Shown in pieces: positions 36,496-45,042 of a DNA stretch of 64,000 nt. Numbering within the stretch: position 1 is the first letter of the stretch; each line of letters begins with the position of its first letter. Made by a program: the position numbers and the translations under genes. The notes below the pieces were generated by a model. The model did not search any database and was not told the origin of the DNA. It worked only from the letters and a program-made list of their open reading frames with translations. Origin of the DNA: Mycobacterium sp. ITM-2016-00316 (GTDB lineage Bacteria; Actinomycetota; Actinomycetes; Mycobacteriales; Mycobacteriaceae); the NCBI RefSeq assembly GCF_002968335.2, contig NZ_CP134398.1, positions 3,720,001-3,784,000 of the forward strand. The letters run 5' to 3'.

Positions 36496-36706
36496 GGTCA
36501 CCTACCAGGTGAGGGCGGATGAATCGCAACCTATAACACGGCTCCCGCCCAGCGCTGAGTTGTTGGGAACTTTGCGGAAACAGGGTCCAGGAGGGAGTGC
36601 AGGAGCAACTTCCTCAATACCTCAACGCCCACGCTTGCAGAAAACTGAAGACGCTCTCCATAGCCGCGTTGAGTCAGACCAGCACAAATCGAGGTTGCGC
36701 ATGTGA

Positions 36707-36745
36707 GTACGCATTTCGTACTCTTTAAGAGTACGAAATGCGTAC
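36707..36745. promoter_or_regulatory. 39-base inverted repeat, operator candidate of the AbiE operon
   Basis: Two perfect 19-base arms around a single T: GTACGCATTTCGTACTCTT and its complement. It ends 13 bases before the proposed AbiEi start and surely overlaps the promoter. Characterised AbiEi antitoxins repress their own promoter by binding inverted repeats, so this is the natural target. Confidence 0.75.
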
Positions 36746-36758
36746 TTGAGGAGTGAAC

Positions 36759-37412
36759 GTGGCGCCAACCCGCAGCACGCCGATTCCTGCCGCCCTGGCA
36801 CAGGCTCCGCTGCGGACGATCCGGCCCCGCGATGCCGGCGCTGTGTATGCCCATCCCAGGACCCAGCTGGTCCGACTGGCCGATCATGGTCTGCTCCACC
36901 GCCTCGCCGACGGCTACTACGTTGTCGTTCCCCAGGACATGGTGGGACGTCGGTGGATCCCCGACCTGGAGGCCGCCGCCGCGGGAATCGCCACAACGAT
37001 CTACGGCCATGACGACATCGTCGTCATGGGACTCAGTGCCGCACGTCTGCACGGAGTCCTTCCGCGCGCCGTGGCAACCGCAGTCGTGGCAGTGCCACGC
37101 CGACACCATCCCATCGCACTGACCGATCGTCCCGCGGTCGTGCGGTTCGTACAGCGCGACACCCGCAGTCTCGACGCCGAACGCATCCCTACCGAACTGG
37201 GGCCGGCATTAGTGACCACGCCTGAACAGACAGTCCTCGACCTCGCCCACCGCCCAACCCTCGGCGATAACGAATCCGACGTTCCTGACACTGTCGCCGC
37301 CCTGTACTCACGCAGCGACAAGAAACGCCTCCAGCGCCTCGCCACCGAACAACGCCGCCTGGCATCCCTGCGCCGGGCAGAAGACTGGGCGGAAGTTGAT
37401 CATCGACCCTGA
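36759..37412 (+). CDS. abiEi: AbiEi-type antitoxin (type IV toxin-antitoxin)
   Basis: A 217-residue protein. GTG 36759 is chosen because GAGGAG at 36748-36753 is correctly spaced from it; GTG 36753 would overlap the RBS. N-terminal winged helix (TQLVRLADHGLLHRLADGYYVVV) as in AbiEi, and a C-terminal domain with 'VTTPEQTVLDLAHRP'. It represses the operon and counters the AbiEii nucleotidyltransferase without direct binding in known systems. Overlaps the toxin frame by 17 bases. The operon lies between the PE-PPE gene and a tRNA, an accessory position. Confidence 0.8.
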   Translation: MAPTRSTPIPAALAQAPLRTIRPRDAGAVYAHPRTQLVRLADHGLLHRLADGYYVVVPQDMVGRRWIPDLEAAAAGIATTIYGHDDIVVMGLSAARLHGVLPRAVATAVVAVPRRHHPIALTDRPAVVRFVQRDTRSLDAERIPTELGPALVTTPEQTVLDLAHRPTLGDNESDVPDTVAALYSRSDKKRLQRLATEQRRLASLRRAEDWAEVDHRP

Positions 37413-38178
37413 CGAACGCGACTCGGTCGCAACGCAGTTCGGTGTGTCCACCGAACAAGTCGAGCGCGACCACCTTATTTCCCACATCCTCGCGTTCCTC
37501 AGCCGTGAGTTCGGTGACCGCCTCCACTTCATAGGCGGCACCGCCCTGGCCCGTACCCACCTTCCCGACGGACGGCTGAGTGAGGACATCGACCTCATCG
37601 CCATCGGCAGCCGCAAAGCGGTGGCCAACGAGCTCGACGCCACACTCCCCCGCGCCGTCGCGCGCACCCACGGCAAGCTGACCGTCGAACCCGCCCTAAG
37701 CGTTACAGCAGATACCCTGCCGGTGCTACTGCGCCCTTCGGACCGACGCCCAGTGCGCCTCCAATTGCTATCCGCACGCGACCGGGTCGTGTGGCCGACG
37801 GAACGCCGCGATCTATTACAGCGCTATGCGGAAGCACCCGCTGCTGAACTGCTTGTGCCAACTCTCCCCGCGTTCGCGGCGTCGAAGACGGCGACATGGA
37901 CGGACCGGCACGCAGCCCGCGATCTCTGGGACCTTTGGGCACTTAGCCGAGTCGGCGCTATTGACGCAGACGCTGCGGCGCTGTTTCGGCGGTACGGACC
38001 AACCAACAAGGCGCCGACGCTGCGCATGTTCGACCGAACCCCGACGGACGCCGAGTGGCAGGCGCAGCTGGCCGGACAGACCCGCCTGACCGTGACGGCA
38101 GCCGAAGCGCTCGCCGCCGTACGCGAGGCGTGGCGGCAGGCATTACGAGCTGCGAAGACGGTCATGAACGGTGAATAA
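37396..38178 (+). CDS. abiEii: AbiEii-type toxin, nucleotidyltransferase
   Basis: A 260-residue protein with TTG start 37396, inside the antitoxin gene. The DUF1814/AbiEii motifs are intact: 'FIGGTALARTHL' (motif I, GG-T-A), 'RLSEDIDLIAI' (acidic motif II, D-x-D), and 'ASKTATWTDRHAARDLWDL' (motif III/IV, K and R-D). These toxins transfer nucleotides, for example to tRNA acceptor ends in characterised mycobacterial relatives (MenT), and give phage abortive infection in AbiE systems. Its neighbour tRNA-Met is suggestive only by position. Confidence 0.83.
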   Translation: MIIDPDERDSVATQFGVSTEQVERDHLISHILAFLSREFGDRLHFIGGTALARTHLPDGRLSEDIDLIAIGSRKAVANELDATLPRAVARTHGKLTVEPALSVTADTLPVLLRPSDRRPVRLQLLSARDRVVWPTERRDLLQRYAEAPAAELLVPTLPAFAASKTATWTDRHAARDLWDLWALSRVGAIDADAAALFRRYGPTNKAPTLRMFDRTPTDAEWQAQLAGQTRLTVTAAEALAAVREAWRQALRAAKTVMNGE

Positions 38179-38222
38179 ACGATGAGTTCCCAAGAGTTGA
38201 TCTTGAGAAACACCCTCTGAAG

Positions 38223-38296
38223 TGGGGCGGGCGGGGCTCGAACCCGCGACCAAGGGATTATGAGTCCCCGGCTCTGACCAACTGAGCTACCGCCCC
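38223..38296 (-). tRNA. tRNA-Met (anticodon CAU)
   Basis: A 74-base cloverleaf on the minus strand. Acceptor GGGGCGG pairs with CCGCCCC, discriminator A, D-arm AGCTCAGTTGG, anticodon loop ACTCATAAT, T-arm GCGGGTTCGAGCCCCGC. CAU may be elongator Met or the lysidine-modified Ile tRNA; the pairing alone does not tell. CCA is not encoded. Confidence 0.93.
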
Positions 38297-38365
38297 GACG
38301 CGTATAGCGGCACCTATGTTCGCACAGCGCCCCCGACCGGCCCGCACCCCGGTTACGCTCACCGG

Positions 38366-38746
38366 GTGATCAGATTCCTGCTGCGCATCGCCGTGTTCCT
38401 GGGGTCCTCGGCCATCGGGCTGCTGGTCGCCTCGCTGATCGTGCCCGGCGTGACACTGCGCCCGCTCGGATTCCTCACCGCGGTGGTCATTTTCACCGTC
38501 GCGCAGGGCATCCTGTCGCCGTTCTTCCTCAAGATGGCCAGCCGCTACGCCTCGGCCTTCCTCGGCGGGATCGGCCTGGTCTCCACTCTGGCCGCACTGA
38601 TCCTGGCCTCGCTGTTCTCCAGCGGTATCAGCATCCGCGGCATCGGTTCCTGGGTCGCCGCCACCGTGCTCGTCTGGCTGGTCACCGCGGTGGCCACGTT
38701 GGTGCTGCCGATGCTGGTGATCAAGAAGAAGACCGCCACCAGCTGA
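38366..38746 (+). CDS. Four-helix membrane protein, phage holin IV-like (Mycobacterium 4TMS family)
   Basis: A 126-residue protein from GTG 38366 with four hydrophobic segments (about residues 5-27, 33-52, 60-85, 90-117) and the family landmark 'LIVPGVTLRPLGFLTAVVIF'. The terminus KKKTATS is basic. Despite the holin name, in mycobacteria this is a chromosomal family of unknown role. No lysin or phage gene is near. Confidence 0.8.
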   Translation: MIRFLLRIAVFLGSSAIGLLVASLIVPGVTLRPLGFLTAVVIFTVAQGILSPFFLKMASRYASAFLGGIGLVSTLAALILASLFSSGISIRGIGSWVAATVLVWLVTAVATLVLPMLVIKKKTATS

Positions 38747-38766
38747 AGTCAAGTGCTGCGAAAATC

Positions 38767-38997
38767 GTGTGCACAGACGCGCCCGCGGCGTGGACCGTCG
38801 TCAAGATCCTGCGCACCGTCGAGCTCTTCAAATCGTCGAAGGTGTAAGAGATCTGGCGTTTGACCGACCATGTCGAGCGCCTAGAGAAAAAGACCGAGCC
38901 GCAGACCAACGACTATCTGTTCCGCCGCAGCGAGCCCGCAGACGCCGGCGCGATGGGACGACCGGTCACCCGAGGGAGAGAGTTCCTGTCGGGCTGA
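38767..38997 (+). pseudogene. Possible remnant of a SnoaL/NTF2-like protein, in-frame stop
   Basis: One frame from GTG 38767 to TGA 38995-38997 reads 'AWTVVKILRTVELFKSSKV', then a TAA, then 'EIWRLTDHVERLEKK' and on to a stop. The piece resembles the last strands of SnoaL-like proteins, where '...VEI...DGKV.E' is common. Only this tail is present and the end overlaps the LLM gene. It may instead be chance. Confidence 0.25.
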
Positions 38998-39853
38998 TGG
39001 ACCAGCGGTCGGCCAGCGCCGACACCCAGTCGTGCACTGTATGAGGGTCGGCAGGCGGACCCTCGACCAGCACCAACTCGTCCACGCCGAGATCGGCCAG
39101 CGGACCGACATCTGCGATGCGCGGTTCACGAAGGGCCACGGCCAGCCGCAGTTCACGTGGATCGCGACCGCTCTCCGCACACCTGCGGCGCAGAAACGCG
39201 ATGCGCTCGGCCACCGTCGGCACGTCGGCCAGGTTGAAGCCGTACCAGCCATCACCCCACGCGGCCACCCGGCCCAGGGCAGCATCACTGTTGCCGCCCA
39301 GCACGATCGGGATGCTTCCTGCGACGGGTTTCGGATTGACCCGGATCGAATCGAAACGGACGAAATCGCCGTCGAACGAAGCCACGTCCTCGCGCCACAG
39401 CATCCGCATCGCCGCGGCATACTCCGCCGTGCGCGCAGTACGCCGTTCGAACGGGACACCCAGCGCGTCGAACTCCTCACGAGACCAGCCGACACCGACC
39501 CCGAGGGTGAAGCGCCCCCCGGACAGCGTGTCCAGGGTCGCCGCCTGCTTGGCCATCACCACCGGATTGTGTTCGGGCAGCAACAACACGCCGGTCGCGA
39601 TACCGATCGTCGAGGTCGCCGCGGCGGCGAAGCTCAAACCGATCAGCGGGTCGATCCAGTCGGCGGTCGACGGCACGGCGATCTGCCCGTCGTCGGAATA
39701 CGGGTAGCGGGACTGCGAACTGTCCACCATCACGACGTGTTCACCCGACCACAGGGTGGCGAAACCGCAGCGCTCAGCGGCGACCGCGACGGCGTCAAGA
39801 ATCAGACGATTGGCCCCGTTGCCGATGCCCAGTGCGTGCAGGCCGATCCGCAT
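38966..39853 (-). CDS. LLM class F420-dependent oxidoreductase
   Basis: A 295-residue protein from ATG 39853. Luciferase-like TIM barrel of the mycobacterial F420 group: 'RCGFATLWSGEHVV', 'GIATGVLLLPEHNPVVMAKQ', LSGGRFTLGVGVGWSREEF and 'IPIVLGGNSDAALGRVA'. It uses reduced coenzyme F420 for hydride transfer; the substrate is unknown. The stop region overlaps the putative remnant at 38767-38997. It begins 37 bases after the AhpD-like gene on the same strand, so the two may be cotranscribed. Confidence 0.87.
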   Translation of the reverse strand: MRIGLHALGIGNGANRLILDAVAVAAERCGFATLWSGEHVVMVDSSQSRYPYSDDGQIAVPSTADWIDPLIGLSFAAAATSTIGIATGVLLLPEHNPVVMAKQAATLDTLSGGRFTLGVGVGWSREEFDALGVPFERRTARTAEYAAAMRMLWREDVASFDGDFVRFDSIRVNPKPVAGSIPIVLGGNSDAALGRVAAWGDGWYGFNLADVPTVAERIAFLRRRCAESGRDPRELRLAVALREPRIADVGPLADLGVDELVLVEGPPADPHTVHDWVSALADRWSISPTGTLSLG

Positions 39854-39890
39854 CGGATGATCGTCTCACGTGGCGATCCCGGGTGTGCCG

Positions 39891-40724
39891 TCAGCTGAAC
39901 ACGGGCTGCCCGTCGACACCCAGCAGGTAGTGCTCCACCCCGTCGGCCACCCGTGGCGTATCGCCACCGAGCGCGACCGCGATCTTGTTGGTGCCGTTGC
40001 GCATCACATCCAGCGTGATCTCCAGGGCCTGCTCGGCCGAGAAGTGTTCGAGCACAACGGCGGCCGCCTCGTCGACCGATGACGGTGTCCAGATCAGCGC
40101 ATCGACATAGCGCAGCGCCGCCTTGTGCGCCGGCGTCAGCTGCTCGGACTCTCCATAGGCCCCGATGTCGTCATACAGCGACTCGGTGCCGCCCGCATCC
40201 AGGGCGGTCGTCTCGCGCAGCGACTTACAGAGCCTGCAGTTGTGCTGGGTGGCCCCGCGCAGCCGGATGATCTCGGTGGTCAACGGGTCCAGCCCGCGCA
40301 TCGCGCCGACCGCGGAGGTGAAGCGGTTCAACAGCGCATCCGCCGGATGGGTGGCGTGATCCCAGCCGTCCGGGTCCGGAAACGTCAGGCCCAGCGCGCT
40401 CAGCCCGGCGCGCACCCGGGGCACGAAATCGGCGACGTACATCAGCGCCGCCACCCCGAGCACCTCGGCCCCGTACGCGGCCATCAGAGCGGCCCGCTGC
40501 TCGGCAGACACCCCGGCGACGTCGACGCTGAACTGCTCGGCGAACTCGGCCAGCACCGGATCCGCCTCCGGGGATGCCGTCACCGCCTCAAACGGCAGCG
40601 GCGCCAGCCCCACCGCCTGGGCGCACACCGTGCGCATCAGCATGTTTTCGCGGGTGAGCCCGTCCGGGGAGAGCGCCACCAGATCGGTCAGTAGGTCCAG
40701 CACGGCCTTGATCCTCCCCCACAA
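39891..40724 (-). CDS. Carboxymuconolactone decarboxylase (AhpD-like) family protein
   Basis: A 277-residue protein with TTG start 40724. The C-terminal half contains the CMD/AhpD motif 'LRGATQHNCRLCKSLRETT', with the C-x-x-C redox pair and flanking His. The N-terminal half is a diverged helical copy, giving a two-domain length above that of AhpD (about 175). Likely a thiol-based peroxidase or disulfide reductase. It lies upstream of the F420-type oxidoreductase and is divergent from the leader ORF at 40837. Confidence 0.8.
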   Translation of the reverse strand: MWGRIKAVLDLLTDLVALSPDGLTRENMLMRTVCAQAVGLAPLPFEAVTASPEADPVLAEFAEQFSVDVAGVSAEQRAALMAAYGAEVLGVAALMYVADFVPRVRAGLSALGLTFPDPDGWDHATHPADALLNRFTSAVGAMRGLDPLTTEIIRLRGATQHNCRLCKSLRETTALDAGGTESLYDDIGAYGESEQLTPAHKAALRYVDALIWTPSSVDEAAAVVLEHFSAEQALEITLDVMRNGTNKIAVALGGDTPRVADGVEHYLLGVDGQPVFS

Positions 40725-40836
40725 CGCACCTGAGTCGGCGGAAACCTCGAAACTTCAGGTGTGAAAGTGCGATGTGGTGGGCGAGGTAATGTTGCGGGCA
40801 TAGGGGCCGCTCAGGCCTCATAGTAAAGGGCTCGCT

Positions 40837-40908
40837 ATGTCTGATAAATCTGATCGAAAAACTATGACCCGACGCTCCGTCCCATCGCGTTCGGCTGGCT
40901 GCGCATGA
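40837..40908 (+). CDS. 23-codon leader ORF coupled to the CEOS-like gene
   Basis: ATG 40837, preceded at about eight bases by AAAGGG, encodes MSDKSDRKTMTRRSVPSRSA and three more residues (GCA). The stop 40906-40908 overlaps the next ATG (ATGA). Small, basic, with one Cys near the end, as in the leader at 34744. Possible uORF; a weaker RBS makes it less sure. Confidence 0.4.
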   Translation: MSDKSDRKTMTRRSVPSRSAGCA

Positions 40909-42062
40909 CAACCACTGAGGCGGAACTACTTTCACTCGGCGTCATGGCCCGCTCGCGGAAACCGAACGAGCAGCGGCTGCCGATTCACCCGGCGCACTTC
41001 AGCAGGATCGAACCCGAACTTCGGCAGCGGATCTTCCTGGAGCACGGCTACGGCGAGGACTTCGGCGCCACCGACGAGGGGCTGGCGGAACTCGTCGGCG
41101 GAATGAGGTCCCGGGCGGAGCTGATCGCCGAGTGTGACGTCATCGTGTTGCCCAAGGTGCAGGCCGAGGACCTCGCGGCGCTGAGAGTGGGGCAGGTCGT
41201 CTGGGGGTGGCCGCACTGCGTGCAGGATTTCACCCAGACCCAGGTCGCCATCGACCGGCGGCAGACGCTGATCGCGTTTGAGGCGATGAACCACTGGCAG
41301 GCGGACGGGGGCTTCGGCTTGCACGTCTTCCACAAGAACAACGAACTCGCGGGCTACTGCTCCGTGCTGCACGCCATGCAGCTCGCCGGCGTGACCGGCA
41401 GTTACGGTCGCCGACTGCGGGCCGCTGTCCTGGGCTTCGGCGCGACGGCCCGCGGCGCGGTCACCGCCCTGAACGCACACGGTGTCGACGACGTCCGGGT
41501 GCTCACCAACCGCGACGTGGCCGCGGTCGGGTCACCGATCCCGTCGACTCAGATCATCCAGATGCGGCCCGATGACGACAACCCCGAGCAGATACTGGCC
41601 GACACACCGGACGACGGCGCCGTACCGGTGGCACGCCTGCTGGCCGAGAACGACATCGTCGTCAACTGTGTGCTCCAGGATCCCAACGCTCCCCTGATCT
41701 TCGTCACCGAGGACGATCTCGCGGCATTCACACCGGACAGCCTGCTCATCGACGTGTCCTGTGATGCCGGAATGGGTTTCAGCTGGGCGCGCCCCACCTC
41801 GTTCACCGACCCGGTCATCGAGAAGGCCAATGGCATCCACTATTACGCGGTGGATCACAGCCCGTCCTACCTGTGGAACTCGGCCACGTGGGAAATCAGC
41901 GAGGCGCTGCTTCCGCATATCGAAACGGTCCTCAACGGACCTGCCGCGTGGGATGCCAGCGCGACGATTTCGCGCGCCATCGAGATTCGGGACGGCACGA
42001 TCATCAATCCCGAGATCCTCAAATTCCAGCGCCGCGAAGAGGCCTACCCCCACCTGACCTAG
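40905..42062 (+). CDS. N5-(carboxyethyl)ornithine synthase / alanine dehydrogenase-like protein
   Basis: A 385-residue protein from ATG 40905. The AlaDH/PNT fold shows in 'RKPNEQRLPIHPAHFSRI' (K/R and E of the substrate site), 'VLPKVQAED', 'IAFEAMNHW' and Rossmann 'AAVLGFGATARGAVTALNAHG'. The late 'SLLIDVSCDAGMGFSWARPT' and 'HYYAVDHSPSYLWNSATW' are typical of carboxyethylornithine synthases, which condense pyruvate with ornithine or a related amine using NADPH. Possibly opine-like metabolism; the exact substrate is uncertain. Confidence 0.78.
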   Translation: MTTTEAELLSLGVMARSRKPNEQRLPIHPAHFSRIEPELRQRIFLEHGYGEDFGATDEGLAELVGGMRSRAELIAECDVIVLPKVQAEDLAALRVGQVVWGWPHCVQDFTQTQVAIDRRQTLIAFEAMNHWQADGGFGLHVFHKNNELAGYCSVLHAMQLAGVTGSYGRRLRAAVLGFGATARGAVTALNAHGVDDVRVLTNRDVAAVGSPIPSTQIIQMRPDDDNPEQILADTPDDGAVPVARLLAENDIVVNCVLQDPNAPLIFVTEDDLAAFTPDSLLIDVSCDAGMGFSWARPTSFTDPVIEKANGIHYYAVDHSPSYLWNSATWEISEALLPHIETVLNGPAAWDASATISRAIEIRDGTIINPEILKFQRREEAYPHLT

Positions 42063-42079
42063 CGGCCTCGGAGAGGCGC

Positions 42080-43450
42080 CTACTGCGCCTGACTGACCGA
42101 GGACATGTGAAAGTCGGGAATCCGCAAGGACGGCATGGTCGCCCGGGTCGCCCAGTCGCCCCATTCCCGCGGCAGGGTCGGCTCGCTGATGCCGGCCTCG
42201 GTGGCGCGGCGCAGCAGATCCAGCGGGCTCTCGTTGAACCGGAAGTTGTTGACCGCAGCGGTCACCGCCCCGTCCTCGATCAGGTAGACCCCGTCGCGGG
42301 TCAGCCCGGTCAGCAGCAACACCGCCGGGTCCACCGTGCGGATGTACCAGAGCGTGGTCAGCAGCAGCCCGCGTTCGGTGCCGGCGATCATGTCCGCCAG
42401 CGATCTGGTCCCGCCCGTCATCAGCAGGTTGTCGGCCGGAACCGTCACCGGCGCACCGAATTCCGCGGCCGCGGCCCGCGGGTAGGCCAGCGCGTTGATG
42501 GTGCCATCGCGCAGCCAGTCGACCCGGCCGATGTCCATGCCGTTGTCGAAGATCGAGGACTGCTCCGAGGAACGCGACGCCACCACGAACGGCGTGCACT
42601 CCTGCCCCGGCGCGGCCGGATCCGAATACAGCGTCAGGCCCAGATCGGTGAGCTTCTCCCCCACCCGGGTGCCGCCGGGTGCCGACAGCGCGGTGCGACC
42701 CTCCTGCGCACCGCGGCCATCCATGCTCCAGCCCAGGTAGATGAGCATGTCGGCGACGGTCGACGGCGGCATCAGCGTCTCGTATCGACCGGCGGGCAGC
42801 TCGACCGTGCGCGCCGCCCAGCCCAGCCGGGTCGACAACTCGTCGAGCAGACCGTCGGTGGGCACGTTGACGAAATCGGGTGTGCCGACGCCGGCCCACG
42901 CGCTGGCACCGCCACGTTTGGCGTTGATCTCCACCGAGCCGGTCGGCTGGGTGAAACGCCGGCGCAGCCCGCCCGAGGTGGCCACGAACGTGGTCTCCAG
43001 GATGTGCCGGGCGTACCCGTAGAGCCGGTCCTCGCCGCGGAAGCCGCGCACCAGACTGGTTGCCACATCGGCGAATACGTCGGCCCCGGTGCTCGGCACG
43101 GGTGTGTCCCAGTCCTCGGGGGCCGGCCCGCCGGGCAGCGCGGGGGCATTGTCGCTGGCCGCCGGCGCCGACGTCGCGGCGGCCTGGGACGCCGCGACCA
43201 GCGCCGCGAGGGCGGCCTGATCGACCTCGGTGGAGCTCACCGACCCGACGTGCGCCTGCTCACCGCGGCGCACCACCGAGATGACCGTGGTGCTGCGGCC
43301 CCGGGATTCGCCGTTGGTGGTCATCGAATTGCCGGCCCAGCGCAGCGACGCGTCGGCGCGGTCGGTGACGATGACGGTGGTCTCGTCGGCACCGCCGAGG
43401 CGCGCGGCCTCGGCGAGCACCTGGTCGACAAGCTGCTGTGCGGCGATCAT
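42080..43450 (-). CDS. TldE/PmbA-family protein, partner of TldD
   Basis: A 456-residue protein from ATG 43450, overlapping the TldD stop (ATGA). It has the PmbA fold (VLAEAARLGGADETTVIVTD at the start; 'GRSTTVISVVRRGEQ') but lacks the HExxxH zinc motif, as expected for the non-catalytic subunit. TldD and TldE form a heterodimeric protease degrading unfolded or modified peptides; the pair acts in microcin B17 and peptide-antitoxin processing in other bacteria. Confidence 0.87.
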   Translation of the reverse strand: MIAAQQLVDQVLAEAARLGGADETTVIVTDRADASLRWAGNSMTTNGESRGRSTTVISVVRRGEQAHVGSVSSTEVDQAALAALVAASQAAATSAPAASDNAPALPGGPAPEDWDTPVPSTGADVFADVATSLVRGFRGEDRLYGYARHILETTFVATSGGLRRRFTQPTGSVEINAKRGGASAWAGVGTPDFVNVPTDGLLDELSTRLGWAARTVELPAGRYETLMPPSTVADMLIYLGWSMDGRGAQEGRTALSAPGGTRVGEKLTDLGLTLYSDPAAPGQECTPFVVASRSSEQSSIFDNGMDIGRVDWLRDGTINALAYPRAAAAEFGAPVTVPADNLLMTGGTRSLADMIAGTERGLLLTTLWYIRTVDPAVLLLTGLTRDGVYLIEDGAVTAAVNNFRFNESPLDLLRRATEAGISEPTLPREWGDWATRATMPSLRIPDFHMSSVSQAQ

Positions 43451-44973
43451 GAGCGGCCCGATTCGGCTTGGGTGTTCAGCACATTCACTCCTCGGAACAG
43501 TGCCGACGGGCAGCCGTGGCTGACCGGCGCGACCTGGCCGGGTTGGGCCTTACCGCAGTTGAAGGCTCCGCCGAGCCGCCACGTGGACGGCCCCCCGACG
43601 GCTTCCATCGATCCCCAGAAGTCGGTGGTGGTGGCCTGGTAGGCGACATCGCGCAGCTGTCCATCCAGCTTGCCGTCCCGGATACGAAAGAACCGCTGCC
43701 CGGTGAACTGGAAGTTGTACCGCTGCATGTCGATTGACCAGGATTTGTCGCCGACGATGTAGATGCCCTCGGACACCCGGGAGATCAGGTCGTCGGTGCT
43801 GAGGTCCGCGGCGCCCGGCTGCAGCGAGACATTCGCCATCCGCTGGATCGGCACGTGGTGGGCGGAGTCCGCGTAGGAACATCCGTTGGACCGTGACTCC
43901 CCCAGCCGCGGCGCGAACACCCGGTCCAGCTGGTAGCCGACGAACAGTCCGTCGCGCACCAGGTCCCAACTCTGCGCGCGCACCCCCTCGTCGTCGAAAC
44001 CGATGGTGGCCAAGCCGTGTTCGACGGTCCGGTCGGCGGTCACGTTCATCACCGGTGAGCCGTACTGCATGCTGTTCAGCTTGTCCGGGGTGGCGAACGA
44101 GGTGCCGGCGTAGGCGGCTTCGTAGCCGATGGCCCGGTCGTATTCGGTGGCGTGCCCGATGGATTCGTGGATGGTGAGCCACAGGTTGGACGGGTCGATG
44201 ACCAGGTCGCATGCGCCGGCGGTGACGGTGGGCGCCTTCACCTTCTCGGCCAGCAACGCCGGCAACTCGGCCAGCTCGGCGCTCCAGTTCCAGACGCTGT
44301 CATCGGCGACGGCCTCCCAGCCGCGCGCCGTCGGCGGTGCCAGCGTGCGCATCGTCTCGAACGATCCGGCCGACGGGTCCACGCTGACAGCCTCCAGCGA
44401 CGGCTGCACCCGCACCCGCTGCTGAGTCGTGGAGGTGCCGAAGGTGTCGGCGTAGTAGGTCTGCTCCTTGACCGCCTGCAGGCTGGCCGACACGTGGTCC
44501 ACACCGTCGGCGGCCAGTAGTCGTTCCGAATAGTCGGCGAGCACGGCGATCTTGTCCGGTCCGGGCACCGTGAAGGGATCGATGCGGTAGTCCGACACCC
44601 AGCTCAGGTCGTCATAGACCGGCTCGGCGGCCAGCTCGATGCGTTCGCCGTTCAGCGGGGCCAGCGTGGTCGCGACCCGCACGGCGCGGCGCGCGGTGTC
44701 GGCGGCGACGGCCGGATCCAGTTCGGCGTGCGAGGCGAAGCCCCAGGTGCCGTCGACGATCACGCGCACCGCCAGCCCGATCTCGCGGTCCAGGGTGGAA
44801 CTCTCCAGCTCGCCGTCGCGTAGCTGCACGACTTCGGTGGTGAGGCGGTGGATCCGCAGATCGGCGTAGCTGGCCCCGGCCGCGCGGGCCGCCGACAACG
44901 CGGCATCGGCCAGCGCCCGGCGGGGCAGCGCGAGGAAGTCGGGGTCGACGGTTCGACGTGTCACGGAACCCAC
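43447..44973 (-). CDS. tldD: TldD-family metalloprotease
   Basis: A 508-residue protein from GTG 44973; GTG 44964 (VTRRTVDPDF) is an equally good start. The zinc site HESIGHATEYD is at about residue 268, with the third ligand Cys expected in 'SNGCSYADSAHHVP'. N-terminal 'GASYADLRIHRLTTEVVQLR' is the usual TldD opening. It supplies the catalytic subunit for the TldD/TldE heterodimer with the next gene, to which it is coupled by a four-base overlap. No peptide substrate gene is evident nearby. Confidence 0.9.
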   Translation of the reverse strand: MGSVTRRTVDPDFLALPRRALADAALSAARAAGASYADLRIHRLTTEVVQLRDGELESSTLDREIGLAVRVIVDGTWGFASHAELDPAVAADTARRAVRVATTLAPLNGERIELAAEPVYDDLSWVSDYRIDPFTVPGPDKIAVLADYSERLLAADGVDHVSASLQAVKEQTYYADTFGTSTTQQRVRVQPSLEAVSVDPSAGSFETMRTLAPPTARGWEAVADDSVWNWSAELAELPALLAEKVKAPTVTAGACDLVIDPSNLWLTIHESIGHATEYDRAIGYEAAYAGTSFATPDKLNSMQYGSPVMNVTADRTVEHGLATIGFDDEGVRAQSWDLVRDGLFVGYQLDRVFAPRLGESRSNGCSYADSAHHVPIQRMANVSLQPGAADLSTDDLISRVSEGIYIVGDKSWSIDMQRYNFQFTGQRFFRIRDGKLDGQLRDVAYQATTTDFWGSMEAVGGPSTWRLGGAFNCGKAQPGQVAPVSHGCPSALFRGVNVLNTQAESGRS

Positions 44974-45042
44974 CGTAATGGCAGGAGATTGTCGTCAGGG
45001 GCGGGTGGTCGCCGCGCCGCCCCTGACGACGGGTGGAAAGTG

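Noticed and set aside
38366..38746. Prophage because of a holin-like protein
   Set aside because: This 4TMS family is chromosomal in mycobacteria and no lysis, structural or packaging genes are near.
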